A stretch of DNA of 64,000 bases from Toxotes chatareus. Lineage: Eukaryota > Chordata > Actinopteri > Toxotidae. Below the pieces are notes generated by a model. That model searched no databases, was not told where the DNA came from, and saw only the letters and a program-made list of their open reading frames with translations. Numbering within the stretch: position 1 is the stretch's first letter; each line of letters begins with the position of its first letter. Below, in pieces: positions 13,801 through 24,297 of the stretch. The position numbers and the translations under genes were made by a program. The stretch covers positions 26,683,577 through 26,747,576 of the forward strand of contig CM028884.1 in NCBI GenBank assembly GCA_016801885.1, written 5' to 3'.

Positions 13801-16800
13801 AGCTTCAGTTGTAAGTGGGAAGAGTTTTCCTTCTTTACTGGAGTTTGATTCTATGTTTGCTTTTAGTTGTTGCTTTTGGGAATGTACTTTTACCTCAGGG
13901 AGTGAAGTGTCCTTAGTTGGGGGTGATTTTATTTCTGGTATTGAGATGTTTTTGTTAAATGACTTAGCAGAGGGCTGAATCGTGCTAGTCGGTGTATTAT
14001 TTTGAAGAGGTGCAGTGGGAGGGTTTATCTGGGGTGTCGTTTCTGTTGTGTGGTTTAAAAAGACAGGAGTTTGAGAGCACTGGGGTAAGGTTGGAGTATA
14101 GGTCTGTATAGGTGTACTATATACTCTTTTCTCGGGTAGAGGGGAAGCTCTTGTTGCAGTCCAAGGTTTACATACTGTAGGAGGGCTAAGTGGGGATTTA
14201 AAATCTCTGTTCACTTCCCTAAGGGGCTGAATGTTTGTAGCAGAGTAGTTACTTAAAGCAGGGTGTGAGAGGGCTTGAGTGTGTACAGCATGAGCATGAG
14301 TTTCTATAGATTTCTTTGCTTCAATGACAGGTTGCCAAAACTGTTTCATTCCAGTCTGAGTTACTAAATTTGCAGAGGCTTGAACATTGTCTTCTGATAG
14401 CATGATATGACCTGGTGTTATAATAGTTTGCTGTCCTCCACTGATAGTAGATTTGTCAGCTGTGATATAACCGGTGCAAAGGGAAGTTGTTGCCTCAGTA
14501 CTGGACATTATAGAGTGTTTAGTTTTTGTAGTGGGACTTGCTAAAGATTTATTGTCAATAATTGGCTGGATGTAAGGGCAATGTTCTTTTACAGCAGTTT
14601 TAGTAGTAATTTGAGGCACAGATGTCTCAGATGATCTTTGCTCAGCAAGAAGGCTGGGAAACTGTTTACTGTCTGCTTTTGAGTTTGTGTAGACTCCTGT
14701 TTGGGCAACAGGTCCAGAGACAGATTTCGCAGGTTTCTCTGATCTCAGCTGAGGGCTTTTTGGTGGGACATGCCTCATGGTTGGGCTCAATGGCACAGAC
14801 TGCACACTATTAAATGTTGGTTTACTACTCACAGCTGGATCTGTCATCATTGGCAGAATAGCTTCTGTGTGAAGCTTGTTGGTGACTCTAGTTTCAGTAG
14901 AAGGAACATTGCTGCCTAGACAGGATTTGTATGACTGTGCCATTTCTTTAGCAGGTGTGCTATGTTGAACAGCCTCTACACCTCCTGGTTGTCCAGATGA
15001 GACCTTGTCTGTGGAAAACTTGCTGACAGTTACTAATCCTGCACATGGTTTGTTGGACAGTTTGGTTTCACTTCTAGGTGTGGACTGTTCTACATTTCCT
15101 TTTGAAAGATTAGACTCTGGTTTTGTTTGAATGTTTTCTGTTCTAATAGGTATAGTGGGAGAATGCTCTGTTTGCATTTTCCCGGTCATTACACCTGCTC
15201 TTCCACTGGTGAGTTGTAGATACCATTCTGTGTCTACTGTTGCGCTGCTGACTTTAACAGTGTTACTATTAATATGAGTTGGAGGTTTGGCTTCTATATT
15301 TACTTGACTAGATGGTAGTGCATCTTTAGCAGGGATATTAAGAGTGGTTTCACAGGCCTGTGTAATCGCTACTGTAGTTCTGCTTGAGTTTGTGTAGACG
15401 TTTGCTTCTTGGACAGTTCTATCTTGGCCACTCAACCCTATGTTACTCTGTGTGTTTACAAGTACGTTATCATTAATTTTGTTTGGCCTTTGGGGCTCTT
15501 TTGTTGACACATTTAATAGTTCTGTCTCTAAAGGGAATTTAACGTCTGAAATATTGGGTGATTTGTTTGCAACATTACATAGGGCTGGGAGGTTTGTCTC
15601 TGTGATAGGTTTACCCAGTAGTGTTGTATTTACAGCAGATGGGCTTAGCACAGTTGGTGCTTGAGACGATTTCAAACCGAGACCTGGTCGGGGAAGCTGC
15701 ATTTTATTTTCTGCTGTTTGACTATGACTGTAAATTTGAGTTTCTGCACTGAGCTGCTTAATGAATTTGGTGCTTTGCTCAGCTGCAGATACCGTGCAGA
15801 TACTGGACTGTGCAGAACATACAGAGGCTGTGACTGGCTCATGTGGCAACATGGATCCTGTGGCAACTGGTTCTTTTGAAAACATGTTTGAGAATTGGGG
15901 CTCTGTACTTGCTTTGTCAAGGATACGTTCTATATTAGCAGCCACAGAAGGCAAAATGTTCCCTATGCTTGTCTTATTGGGAGGAATAACCCCACTTGTT
16001 GCTTTGATTTTCTGCTTAACCTCCTCCCTTTGTTTAGACAGGAAGGCAGTTTCAGTAGCTACTTTGCTGGGCAGTGGTGTTTCTGAAACCATATTGGTAG
16101 CCAGTATTTTACAGTCAGGCTTGGCAGTGAGTTGAGCATTGATTCCATTGGCTGTTGATGGACTGACTCCACCAGCTGTTTGGTAAGATTGGACCGGCGC
16201 TATCTCAATTAGTCCTGACTGTTGTTTGGCATCTGTGACCTTGGATTCTCCTTTTGCAAGTGTTTTCTCAAGATTGTCATTATTCTCTATGGCATCTATC
16301 CCTTTTGCACTAAGCTGTGTTTCTGCATTTGAATCAACTTTCACTAAGGTAGAACTCAACAGACCACTGCTATCAGTCAGGCATGGAGTTGTATTCAGTG
16401 CTGCCTCTATAGAAAATGGTGCCGCATTTTGTGTGTGTACCTCACCTGCTTTAGGTATTGGTATTGGAGCCTCAGAGTATGAGGCTTTTGGTGTGGATAC
16501 GTCACTTGTGGATTGTTGCATTGTTTTCTGTGCCAAGCCAAGAGGAAACTCAGGTTTTTTTGTGTCCATGCTAGATGTTTTAAGTGATTGTATTCCAATA
16601 CTGTGAGCTTCAGACCGACTTTCCTCAAACACATCTTTACCACGTGTGACCATCCATTCAACTGGATGCTCTGAATTCTTTGGAGATGACAAGGGTTGTA
16701 AACTGTGAGCAGCAAAAACCCCCACCAAAGAGGGAAGATCTTGATGTCCATTGAGCTGTTTTGTTGCATTGGAGATGTGTGATCCATTTACAGGTACATC

Positions 16801-19270
16801 TGACAGTGTTGTGTTCGAAGAGGTTTCGTTAACCCTGTAGGGTACTGGACTGTGATGTGATACAATCGTCCTAATCCCACCATAGGCAACATACTCAGCC
16901 GGAGTAAGCCCATAATACGTTGATCGTGATTTGGGCTTCGAGGATGCCAATGACATTTGAGTCTCCAACAGCGACGTCAAGGACTTGCGTGCCTCAAACA
17001 CAGGAGGACGATTAGGGGATGACAGGGGGCTTGGACTTGTTGGTGCTTGCATTGAAATCATTGGTGTCAGGTTGAGATTTGAAGTCTTTGGCACAGAGAG
17101 AAATGATGGAACCTTTGGCAAAGATGAAGCTTCACTTTCAGCAACTTGCTGTGTTTTTAGTGTTGGAGTTTTTTCTATCAGTGTTGGTTTGACCACAGGG
17201 GATTCAGGTGCACTGATACTTGATGCTAAATTCTCTCTGTGGTACAGCTCAGAATTGGCAAGGCTTAAATTTATCGTACTCCTTCGAGTATGTTGAATCT
17301 CTATCTCTTTGTAATTGCTGGTTTGTTTGGTGGAAGTTATGTGATTAACATCAGTTCGATTCAGTTCTTCTGTGGCAGCAGGAGGTTTACTTATACCAGT
17401 AGTTTGAATTGCTGATTTGTGTCGTGGAGTCTCGTTGGTAATAGCGGGAGCCTGTAAATCTTGAGAGCAGTTGAAAGCAGGACTTGCAGCAAATAAAAGT
17501 GGGTTAGGTTTGGATATTTCAAAAATGGGTGTGGACATTTGAGTCGGTGTGCAAGAGGGGGTCTTAGGTCTTCCTCTCTGAGTCCTGGACACAGACAGTG
17601 TCTGATCAGTTTTCTCCACTGACACAGCTGTTTTGTTCCTGTGTACTTCAGACAGTGATGCTCCCTGGTATGCTGGGTTTATTACTGTGAGGTCCTGGAT
17701 TGAAGGGGGTTTAGAGATCTCATAAAATGTTGCCTTTGATGTATAAATCCTGGTTTGTGGGGCGTCAGGTTTTGATTCTTTCACTGCTTCAACAAGTGAT
17801 ATTTTTGAGGCAGTTATCTCAGGGGACATCTGGCTTGGGACAAAGTTGCCATTACTGGTAGGTCTTGCAGTCCAAGATGACATCTGGCTCTGGGGGATGT
17901 CCTTTGAAATGGCGTTTGTCTCCCTCTGGCTGAGAATAAAAGGTTGTGTCTGGGTGTTTGAAAGTGATAGCAGCACTGGAACGGGAGGTAGGTCTGCAAC
18001 TTGAGAAGGTGCTGAGCCTGGACCACAGTTGGGGGCGGCTGGGGATAGGGTCAAGCTGTGAGTTGATATTTTAGGGCTAGACTGCGGCACAGGAGCAACG
18101 GGAGGGACTGTTGTGACTGACCCATGGGAATTTGGTGTCATGTTTAAATTGAAAGCAGAAGGAGGTGGTGGTGCTGGGACCTGCTCAGGTGGTGACAAAG
18201 GTGGCATTGTGAAGGGAGCCGCTTCATCGAATAAAAAAGAGGAGCACTCATACAATGGAGCAACCTGCTCTTCAGAAGTCTGAGCTCTGTAGGACTGAGG
18301 GGGGAAGCTGACAGTTTGGCCACAGGGGCTGTTCTGAGGATGAGGGAATGCAGATGCAGAGTGATCATGAAGGGAGCCAAAGGGGAAACTGGACACTGAG
18401 GAGTCTGCAACATATGCTGAATCTGGTGTCCTTGGTGGGCTGGACTGGTCACTGTGCTCGAGGTCTGTGCTCGCTTCATTGACAGGCGACAAACAGGAAC
18501 GAAAGGGGACAGGCGTCTGAGAGAGACTGCCTTTTTTCTTGGCTCTCTTCTTCTTGAGTTTCTGAAGCCTTGCGTTGTCTTTGCCTGGTTTTGGCAGCAA
18601 GGGCGGAGGATACTGCTGGGAAAGGTCAGGCTCCAGCCCGTTACTGTAGCTGACTTCCATCAGCATTTCACACTCCTGCAAGACAAATGAGACCTCTCAG
18701 TTTATTTACCTTCGACCAAAAATCTACTTCTATAATAACAGCAAAGCAAATAAAAAAACAATCAAATTGTTCCTCACACAAAACTCACAAAAGCATCTAA
18801 ACCTTATAATGAGCCAGAGTTTCCCCAAAAAAGAGAAAATCTGGGCCAAGGTCCAACAAAATGCCTCCTGAAGAAGTTACATATCACCTTGTTAAAGACG
18901 CTGATGATAAAACTGTTTTGGCATTTGCTTTTATGGCTTAGGAACCAAGTTGTTAAGACTTCAGAGCAGGAATTTGATGAGATGCCTGTTGTATTATGTG
19001 ATGTTCTTAATCACTGAGCAGCTGGAAATGTTGGCAGTTTTGTTCCAAAACAGACTCAGGGCCAAAAAGTACATTTTCAATGCCAGACATGTCAGCAGCT
19101 GGCCAAATCAATTAGTGTTTTTTTGTTTGTTTGTTTGTTTTTTAATTAATTAATTATACATATAATATGTAAGTGATTAAGCTCAGTAATTGTATTTGTA
19201 TGACTAGTATACATGCTGATAAGTTTATTTTTCTTCCTTTACAGCTGGACAGTTGTATGAGGATTTGTGA
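1869..19270 (+). CDS. lsp1: Lymphocyte-specific protein 1 (LSP1), 5'-partial, 13 exons
   Basis: LSP1 is a caldesmon-related F-actin-binding protein of the cortical cytoskeleton. Exons, each with AG/GT borders: 1869-2012, 3689-3944, 4739-4875, 5005-5248, 6306-6434, 6949-6972, 7102-7143, 7846-7877, 8090-8174, 8578-8718, 9310-9408, 10309-10414, 19245-19270. Phases agree throughout, giving 487 visible residues and a TGA stop. Matches to the remembered family: VTAQRSQEDAEEVERERRRR in the first visible exon, EEDEGFSDW at residues 62-70, YGPMSPTFK, VERTESL, SKIHKKLEQYTHALE, and the C-terminal block KRYKFVVTGHGKYEKV at 450-465. The middle is very acidic (runs of Glu and Asp) and the C-terminal third is basic, as in the family. 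The initiating exon is missing and presumably lies upstream. The two very short exons at 6949 and 7102 are supported only by splice sites and phase. The last intron (8.8 kb) encloses prr33 on the other strand. Which teleost lsp1 copy this is cannot be decided here. Confidence 0.85.
7290..7390 (-). repeat. Degenerate short tandem repeat, related to 27060-27225
   Basis: AAAGACACACTAAATGATCA followed by AAGAGACACACAAAAACAC and AAAGAGATGCAAAAC is the reverse complement of the motif family seen at 27.1 kb. It lies in an lsp1 intron. Confidence 0.4.
10438..12402. other. lsp1 intron / prr33 downstream flank, no gene seen
   Basis: AT-rich sequence between the lsp1 exon ending at 10414 and the prr33 poly(A) signal. 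A 73-codon minus-strand frame at 11683-11904 has no recognisable motif. Confidence 0.5.
10582..10600. repeat. (TG)n microsatellite
   Basis: About nine TG units in the last lsp1 intron. A second short run, (CA)n, follows at about 10755-10773. Confidence 0.9.
12403..12408 (-). terminator. prr33: Candidate poly(A) signal of prr33
   Basis: AATAAA on the minus strand about 310 bp beyond the prr33 stop codon. It is the closest canonical signal that I see. Confidence 0.45.
12718..18666 (-). CDS. prr33: Large Ser/Thr/Pro-rich protein, PRR33-like, single coding exon
   Basis: An open frame of 1982 codons with no intron. The frame runs up to 18681, but a splice acceptor (TTGTCTTGCAG) ends at 18676, so the exon starts at 18675. 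The first in-frame ATG is at 18664-18666 with A at -3, and I chose it as the start. The N-terminus has a proline run, then LLPKPGKDNARLQKLKKKRA, a basic segment, then FRSCLSPVNEAS. About 1700 residues of low-complexity Ser/Thr/Pro/Lys-rich sequence follow, probably disordered. The last 180 or so residues look folded and basic, with GKLSGWTRLKKHMVV, ALKMWDALLFQMF and LPILLYSPRFDARKLKEAVE. No membrane segment or enzyme motif is seen. The PRR33 call rests on position between lsp1 and tnnt3 and on the N- and C-terminal blocks, and the symbol is less certain than the gene. Function is unknown. It lies antisense within the last lsp1 intron. Confidence 0.8.
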   Translation of the reverse strand: MLMEVSYSNGLEPDLSQQYPPPLLPKPGKDNARLQKLKKKRAKKKGSLSQTPVPFRSCLSPVNEASTDLEHSDQSSPPRTPDSAYVADSSVSSFPFGSLHDHSASAFPHPQNSPCGQTVSFPPQSYRAQTSEEQVAPLYECSSFLFDEAAPFTMPPLSPPEQVPAPPPPSAFNLNMTPNSHGSVTTVPPVAPVPQSSPKISTHSLTLSPAAPNCGPGSAPSQVADLPPVPVLLSLSNTQTQPFILSQRETNAISKDIPQSQMSSWTARPTSNGNFVPSQMSPEITASKISLVEAVKESKPDAPQTRIYTSKATFYEISKPPSIQDLTVINPAYQGASLSEVHRNKTAVSVEKTDQTLSVSRTQRGRPKTPSCTPTQMSTPIFEISKPNPLLFAASPAFNCSQDLQAPAITNETPRHKSAIQTTGISKPPAATEELNRTDVNHITSTKQTSNYKEIEIQHTRRSTINLSLANSELYHRENLASSISAPESPVVKPTLIEKTPTLKTQQVAESEASSLPKVPSFLSVPKTSNLNLTPMISMQAPTSPSPLSSPNRPPVFEARKSLTSLLETQMSLASSKPKSRSTYYGLTPAEYVAYGGIRTIVSHHSPVPYRVNETSSNTTLSDVPVNGSHISNATKQLNGHQDLPSLVGVFAAHSLQPLSSPKNSEHPVEWMVTRGKDVFEESRSEAHSIGIQSLKTSSMDTKKPEFPLGLAQKTMQQSTSDVSTPKASYSEAPIPIPKAGEVHTQNAAPFSIEAALNTTPCLTDSSGLLSSTLVKVDSNAETQLSAKGIDAIENNDNLEKTLAKGESKVTDAKQQSGLIEIAPVQSYQTAGGVSPSTANGINAQLTAKPDCKILATNMVSETPLPSKVATETAFLSKQREEVKQKIKATSGVIPPNKTSIGNILPSVAANIERILDKASTEPQFSNMFSKEPVATGSMLPHEPVTASVCSAQSSICTVSAAEQSTKFIKQLSAETQIYSHSQTAENKMQLPRPGLGLKSSQAPTVLSPSAVNTTLLGKPITETNLPALCNVANKSPNISDVKFPLETELLNVSTKEPQRPNKINDNVLVNTQSNIGLSGQDRTVQEANVYTNSSRTTVAITQACETTLNIPAKDALPSSQVNIEAKPPTHINSNTVKVSSATVDTEWYLQLTSGRAGVMTGKMQTEHSPTIPIRTENIQTKPESNLSKGNVEQSTPRSETKLSNKPCAGLVTVSKFSTDKVSSGQPGGVEAVQHSTPAKEMAQSYKSCLGSNVPSTETRVTNKLHTEAILPMMTDPAVSSKPTFNSVQSVPLSPTMRHVPPKSPQLRSEKPAKSVSGPVAQTGVYTNSKADSKQFPSLLAEQRSSETSVPQITTKTAVKEHCPYIQPIIDNKSLASPTTKTKHSIMSSTEATTSLCTGYITADKSTISGGQQTIITPGHIMLSEDNVQASANLVTQTGMKQFWQPVIEAKKSIETHAHAVHTQALSHPALSNYSATNIQPLREVNRDFKSPLSPPTVCKPWTATRASPLPEKRVYSTPIQTYTPTLPQCSQTPVFLNHTTETTPQINPPTAPLQNNTPTSTIQPSAKSFNKNISIPEIKSPPTKDTSLPEVKVHSQKQQLKANIESNSSKEGKLFPLTTEASAPINSTDKTSEPTFKSKPPTKQVESRPSSATVETKLSIVKNDSSKSSPNLVQIRSGPDLELPVLNISPAKPATDTVMNPSIVKAAMIDSATPASLPQASVSVKAPSPNRGTSPPSQQKAGLKDKDVLKTKTTPASTETLAAEPSTKSATSTASSTAEKKVVTTETSPSSTELKAAQKPKGLKGKLSGWTRLKKHMVVDPEEPKFPEPEAKCEVDASGSNEKTDQDGGDKLSADQWENKDVVRNKEGPRALKMWDALLFQMFSTKERIMQQINTTKKDSDKKKASKDNQAEVPSFVNRLPILLYSPRFDARKLKEAVEKPLTKIAAVFERGLIKRKCQEDERKDFNRTARGFNSLKTTDM

Positions 19271-19590
19271 AACACATGTTGGACTTGGAATCATTTTGGA
19301 TTATGAAAGAAAAAAATCTTTGATCCTGCACAAACTCTAGCCACTATCACTTCACCATTCCCTGTATTTCAAGCTTTACATTGGAAATGCTCTTAAATCC
19401 TGTTGTTACAGCAAATTTCCTTTGAAAATCTGTTCTCATTTTACAAAAGATAGTGAAGCAAAAAGTGAGTCTTTTCTCTGTTTAAACTGGATTGTTATTC
19501 ATTCTACCCTGTGAATAATATCTCAAGATACTTCAGCAGTAGTATATCTTTGAATAATGAAATAAAATCAACTGAAAATGATTCCTGGTG
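19245..19590 (+). other. lsp1: lsp1 terminal exon and 3' UTR
   Basis: A pyrimidine-rich acceptor ends at 19244. The exon completes a split codon and adds a short tail ending in QLYEDL before TGA at 19268-19270. About 290 bp of AT-rich non-coding sequence follows, with AATAAA at 19561-19566, so cleavage is expected near 19580-19590. Correct phase, stop and poly(A) signal together support this as the real end of lsp1, although it lies 8.8 kb beyond the previous exon. If the donor at 10415 is not used, translation would instead end at 10435-10437. Confidence 0.65.
19561..19566 (+). terminator. lsp1: Poly(A) signal of lsp1
   Basis: AATAAA about 290 bp after the predicted stop codon, followed by a TG-rich stretch at 19587-19595 that fits a downstream element. 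Confidence 0.6.
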
Positions 19591-21113
19591 TGTGATTCCT
19601 CAATGTTTAGCTCTTAGAAAGTTTGTGTCTTTGCTTCCGTTGTGATTTACTCTCTGGGCGAGCTTGTCGTCTTCTGTGGTCCCTGTTTAGTTTGTTCAGC
19701 TGCTTACCAACTGTACCGATTTAACCCGTGCTAATGGCTCTGAGAAAAGTCTGCAGCTGGCTTTAGAGAACTATGAGCTCTCATGACAACGGGCTCATTA
19801 GCAGGTTTCAAAACTCTTAATTGGATCCTGAAGATGCTGCATGGCTACAAGAAGCGTCACTATTGGAAATAGAAAGGCATGTGAAGCCTTTGCTCATGGC
19901 AAGGCAGCTTTGAAATGATGACAAACTACTTATGAAAATAGTCGCTCAAGGAGACCGTCAGATTTAAAAATGACCTCTGCACAAAATAAAAGTAAACCCA
20001 AAGGAAGATGATTGACACATACAGGAGGGTTACCGGGTTCATGCAGGGAGGGGGCTGTTAGCGTTCTGCTAATGTTCATAATCAAAGAAACTTAAAACAT
20101 GAGCAGCAGTAAATGGGGTCCAAATTCCTTGGTCACTGACATAACAAGCAAACAGTAAGAAGGAGGTCAAAGGTCAGAGGCATAATTAACTGACAATAAA
20201 TGCAACATACATTCCTGTGCGTCCAGGATTATATTAGACAGACGTGTGTCGGAGCCACAGAGGGAGCTGAATTTTGATGCATGTTTTTAAGAAAACTTCA
20301 ACAACGTCTCAGAAGATAATTAATATTCAAATATGACTTTTTTTTTATGATAGTCTGTTGGTTTTATTTACTATATTATATACTTTTACTTGGTTGTCTC
20401 GGGTGGGAACATGAGCTGAATTGTTCCCTTTCTCTCTGAATTTTGGAGTATCTTTGGGTGACACTAGAAAAGGGCCAAGCTCTAATTTTAGACTGAGAGA
20501 AATAAGAGCAAACATCCTGACACCGAGCACCTGCTGCCTGTCGTCCTGCACTCACACAAACAGCCTCAGTCTGCTGGAAATCAATCCCAGGCCCAAATCC
20601 TCTCAGAGCTGCTCCGACTGTGAGCTTAGCCGAGCGATGATTCTCTTAAATTTTTATTTACGTCATGTTTACGCCGGTTTGATCTGAGTCAGGCAGGATA
20701 TTCGTGAGGTTTTCTGACAATTTCTGACTTGAATGTTTAAAATGTAGAAGCTCCAGGATAGAAACATCTCCTGTGCAGTGTGGCCCCTGTGCTGAAATTT
20801 AAACACCCTGAGATGTTTGTCTGGTTTTGAGCAAATGTTTAACATGAATCCCTGTCGTCAAAGTGACTCCTACAGTCAGTGACAAGAAGACCAGCTGACA
20901 CATGAGAGGTCCCCCTTTTAAGGCTCTGGGGTTGGATATCTGGGAGGCTTCCACTGGAGCAGCTCAAAAGAGGAAAGTGTAAGATTAGCTATGTGACAAA
21001 ACTGTGCCATGACCTCAATCTATCTTCCTTTAAGGAACTCAATTAAACAAAATGGAGGACGAGCTCTTCATTAATCATCCGGTTGTTACATTATGAATCG
21101 GAGCAACACTTAC
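19591..21113. other. prr33 5' intron, no gene seen
   Basis: Sequence between the lsp1 3' end and the predicted prr33 leader exon. Only short frames without motifs are present. Confidence 0.4.
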
Positions 21114-21154
21114 CTGGAATAGAGGCAGGTGTTGCTTGTTTTTTGCTGGACGGG
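21114..21154 (-). other. prr33: Predicted non-coding 5' exon of prr33
   Basis: On the minus strand a 41-bp segment is bounded by a good acceptor (GTTTGCTTTGCAG, intron ending at 21155) and a consensus donor (CAG/GTAAGT, intron starting at 21113). It contains no ATG. It lies 2.4 kb upstream of the coding-exon acceptor at 18676, which fits a 5' UTR exon spliced onto the large exon. The presence of an upstream acceptor implies at least one further exon, which I could not locate. RNA reads joining 21114 to 18675 would confirm it. Confidence 0.5.
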
Positions 21155-24100
21155 CTGCAAAGCAAACGACTGTTCAGTGTAAAAGAGAAGGAACAGAGAC
21201 AATTCATTTATTTACAGTTTACAACAGAAAGTGAATAAAAAGGCCAAACAAAGGAACGAAAGTATAATCAATGTGCTGGTGTGCAGGTTTTGTATATTGC
21301 TGACTCATGCTTACATTTATCTACCATGGCACAAAACTGTGCAGAAACATACAACACAGTAAAAGCTGCACTGCAAGCGCTTCCTCTCATGGATATAATG
21401 TCTGATATGCATCATGCCTTTAAGATTTCAGATCGTGCACGTGCCACTATCAAATCCTATGCACCGTTTGCAGGTTAGCACCTGGCTGACGGGTCAGCAA
21501 CACGCTGCAGTACCACCAGCTTGTCAATCAACAGACACTGAGTTTGACTGGTTTACCTTCGGCGAGCGGCTGTCGGGACAAACTGCTCTCTGCTTGTTAA
21601 TCCCGGCTCAGAGTGCCACAGGGCCGTCTCATCCTGGAGTGAACTAGAGCCTTAGGGAGCGAGCCACAGTGCCCGTGGTCACTCCAAAAATAAAACTGTT
21701 GCCCTCAGTGTGTGTTGCAGGGGCAGATGGGGGGTTTCCAGGCCACCTGAGATGGCTGAGGTGCAGCCCCTACAGGCAGTCGGCAGCCACCTCCACCTGA
21801 GGGAAAGTGGTCACCTTTGTCAGCTCAGCAGATCAGCGGAAGGACATCCAGTATGTAAGCAGGACATTAGGACATAGGCCCTTCACATGACATCTGCAAG
21901 GTTGGGCTCACTGTTTTTTAACCCCCCTGCTGCAGCTCCTCACCTTGTTCACATCTTGGAAAACTGAACTAAAAATCCATGTAGAAAGAAGATGGGTTTT
22001 TTTAAATGTTCAACAAAAACGTTAGTCACAAAGCATTTTTTCTTTCAGGTCTCACTAACTATTTTGATCACATTTCCACACCTAACAGAAACCTAACCTT
22101 TTAAATGAAAATGTGTGACTATATTTCCTGTTCCTGGCCATTTCCTGTTTTCTAAAAGCAGATTTATCATGAATAAATACCCGGATGATTGTGGGAGAAG
22201 ATAAAACAAAAGGGTGAGTTTCTCAAAACCAAATTTGTGGGAGGGATAGATGAAATGAGGATGAGGTAGACTGCCAGACTTCCTTTAAGCAAGGCATGTA
22301 CACCAGAGGAGCCACTCTGGGCCCTCAGCTTTTCATTTGTGATCTCTGACTGGTTTCAAACAGCTGCATAAAAAGCACTGACGATCGCTGACAATCAATG
22401 TTGCTGAGTGTTGTTGCAGTACAGCCTCCGACCACCAGTGGCAGCAGTGAGTAGCAACATCCCAGTCAGTGAGAATTTATGCACCTTGGACTTTTTTCTA
22501 AAGAGAAGGGTGTGGGCCGCGTCTTCCCCCACAGAGCTTTGACTGGTCTCCATGTGGGTCCCACCATGTAACAACACATTGGAGAGGCCTCCTGCAGGGG
22601 CCCACAGTTTCCGCTATTAACCTTTATTTACATCTGTTCATCAAAATAGACGTTAATGGAAGAAATCATTTAGGAATGTAATTATTAAAACTGTTGAAAC
22701 AGATGTAAAATGTTAGCAAACAATTGGCATGACTAACATTCCTTAGGCCTCCAGTTTCAGCCTCCTTTTAGCTCTGGATCAGTCTTAGGATGATTGCACA
22801 GGATCAGGACTGTCTGACAGCAGTGTAGGAGACTCAGCCCCAGAAAAGCTGGCTGTTTGACCAGTTTCTCAAACTGGCTGTTTTACTGGTGTTGTAGTTA
22901 TGCAGCTATGCTAGCTAGCTAACTAGGCTAACTCCCACTATTTATGTTAAAAATCCAGCCCACGCTATTTTCGGTCCCTTCCTGCTTTTGGCCACACCAC
23001 ACTGACTGCACCATTACTCTTCTGATGCTGTTTGTTATATTTGGTCAGTTCCTTATTATAAGCGTCTCTGAAATTAGTTTCATGTTTTTCTTTGAAGTGA
23101 TATCAAATGAACTTCAGTGTACAACACAAAGGTTAATTATGGCCCATCAGCTGTGGGATGTTGCAGCCTTGTTTATATATACTAACCCATATTGATTTTC
23201 CAAATACATTTGGAGGGAAATGTAATTTGTTTTTACTGAAAAAAAGAAACTGCAGAATACAGCCGCAGTAGTTTTACAGCCCTGAGTCGTGCCTGTAGGG
23301 CCTCCTCTCAGGCTGCAGGTATAACCTCCACCAGAGGATGGAGCAGTAGCCTTCACAGTATGTGAGCCTGAGAGGCAAAACCAATCCATCCACTACTTGT
23401 AAAGTTACTAAAAGTTACTAAAAGCTCATGGTGATAACTTCAGAGAGACCCGGATGAACGTATCAATATTTTTATCAACTCCTCTGTTCTGTCCTCTGGA
23501 TTTTTCCACCTGGACAGTTTGAAGACTCTGTTTACAGAAATTTTAATTGACTGAATCAAACTAAAATCTTAAAGTGAGGCAGGCGTGCAGGAAAGCCTTG
23601 AATCTCCTCTGCAGCTGTAAAACCTCTTTGCAGCTGTATTCAAAAGAGAAACTAGTTCTGCAACAGCCTGAAACTGAGACCCATATCCAGCCTATTCCCA
23701 TAACTTATCCAGTCAGAATGAATCTGACTGGTGCTGCTCAACTTGACACCTAACATGGAGGGTGAACTAAAAAAATGGTATATGTATTTTTTATTCAACC
23801 TACGAATGTCTAATTTTATTTCTCCAGTAATCACATTCAGATTGACAGTTCTATTATTGTTCTATTATTCTGTTTGTCTGTGTACTGTTACTCTGTGTCT
23901 GACTGAGTGACTGGTTGATGAAGTGACTGGCAAACACACACACACACACACACACACACTTTCCCTCCATTGTCTGGATGCCAAGCTGATGTGTAACCCC
24001 CCCTCTCAGCCTTCTGTCACCGTAAATTTAGCAACAGAAGCTTCTCAGCTGCTCCTTTCCTAAACCTGAGCCCTCCTCTTCCATCCACAGTATTTCATCC

Positions 24101-24198
24101 ATCTCCTTCTCCAGGGTCATGGTTGCCCCCCCCCCTGTCCCCACCTTTTCCACACATAAACATATATACTACACACACACATCACTCTCATCCCACAG
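21155..24198. other. Intergenic between prr33 and tnnt3 (divergent)
   Basis: prr33 (minus) and tnnt3 (plus) are transcribed away from this segment, so both promoters should lie in or beside it. It holds the AC microsatellite and a MEF2-like CCAAAAATAA near 21685. The first prr33 exon is presumably here but was not located. Confidence 0.45.
23934..23959. repeat. (AC)n microsatellite
   Basis: About 13 uninterrupted AC units upstream of the tnnt3 promoter. Confidence 0.95.
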
Positions 24199-24240
24199 CC
24201 AATAAGGGTCTGATACAAGGGCTTATTCTCTGAGCGGAGC
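24199..24240 (+). promoter_or_regulatory. tnnt3: Probable tnnt3 core promoter
   Basis: A CCAAT box at 24199-24203 and a weak TATA-like TGATACAAGG at 24211-24220 lie just before the predicted leader exon. A CAGCTG E-box lies about 150 bp upstream, near 24045. The arrangement suits a muscle gene, but the start site is inferred only from the donor at 24298. Confidence 0.4.
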
Positions 24241-24297
24241 CCGGATTCTTACAGACCTTCATCTTCATCGTCGAAGGAGCTTCTCTTCCCCTCTGAG
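24235..24297 (+). other. tnnt3: tnnt3 non-coding leader exon
   Basis: A CT-rich leader ending in a good donor (CTCTGAG/GTAAAG) at 24297. It is 2.5 kb upstream of the exon with the initiator ATG. Troponin T genes commonly have such a short non-coding first exon. The 5' boundary is approximate. Confidence 0.55.

Noticed and set aside
15440..16606. Plus-strand frames opposite prr33 (for example 15440-15664, 15761-16135, 16226-16606)
   Set aside because: They are antisense shadows of a 5.9-kb coding exon with low-complexity codon use and show no family motifs.
18667..18681. Extending prr33 upstream to the TTG at 18681
   Set aside because: TTG is not a plausible start here, and the TTGCAG it overlaps is the splice acceptor of the exon.
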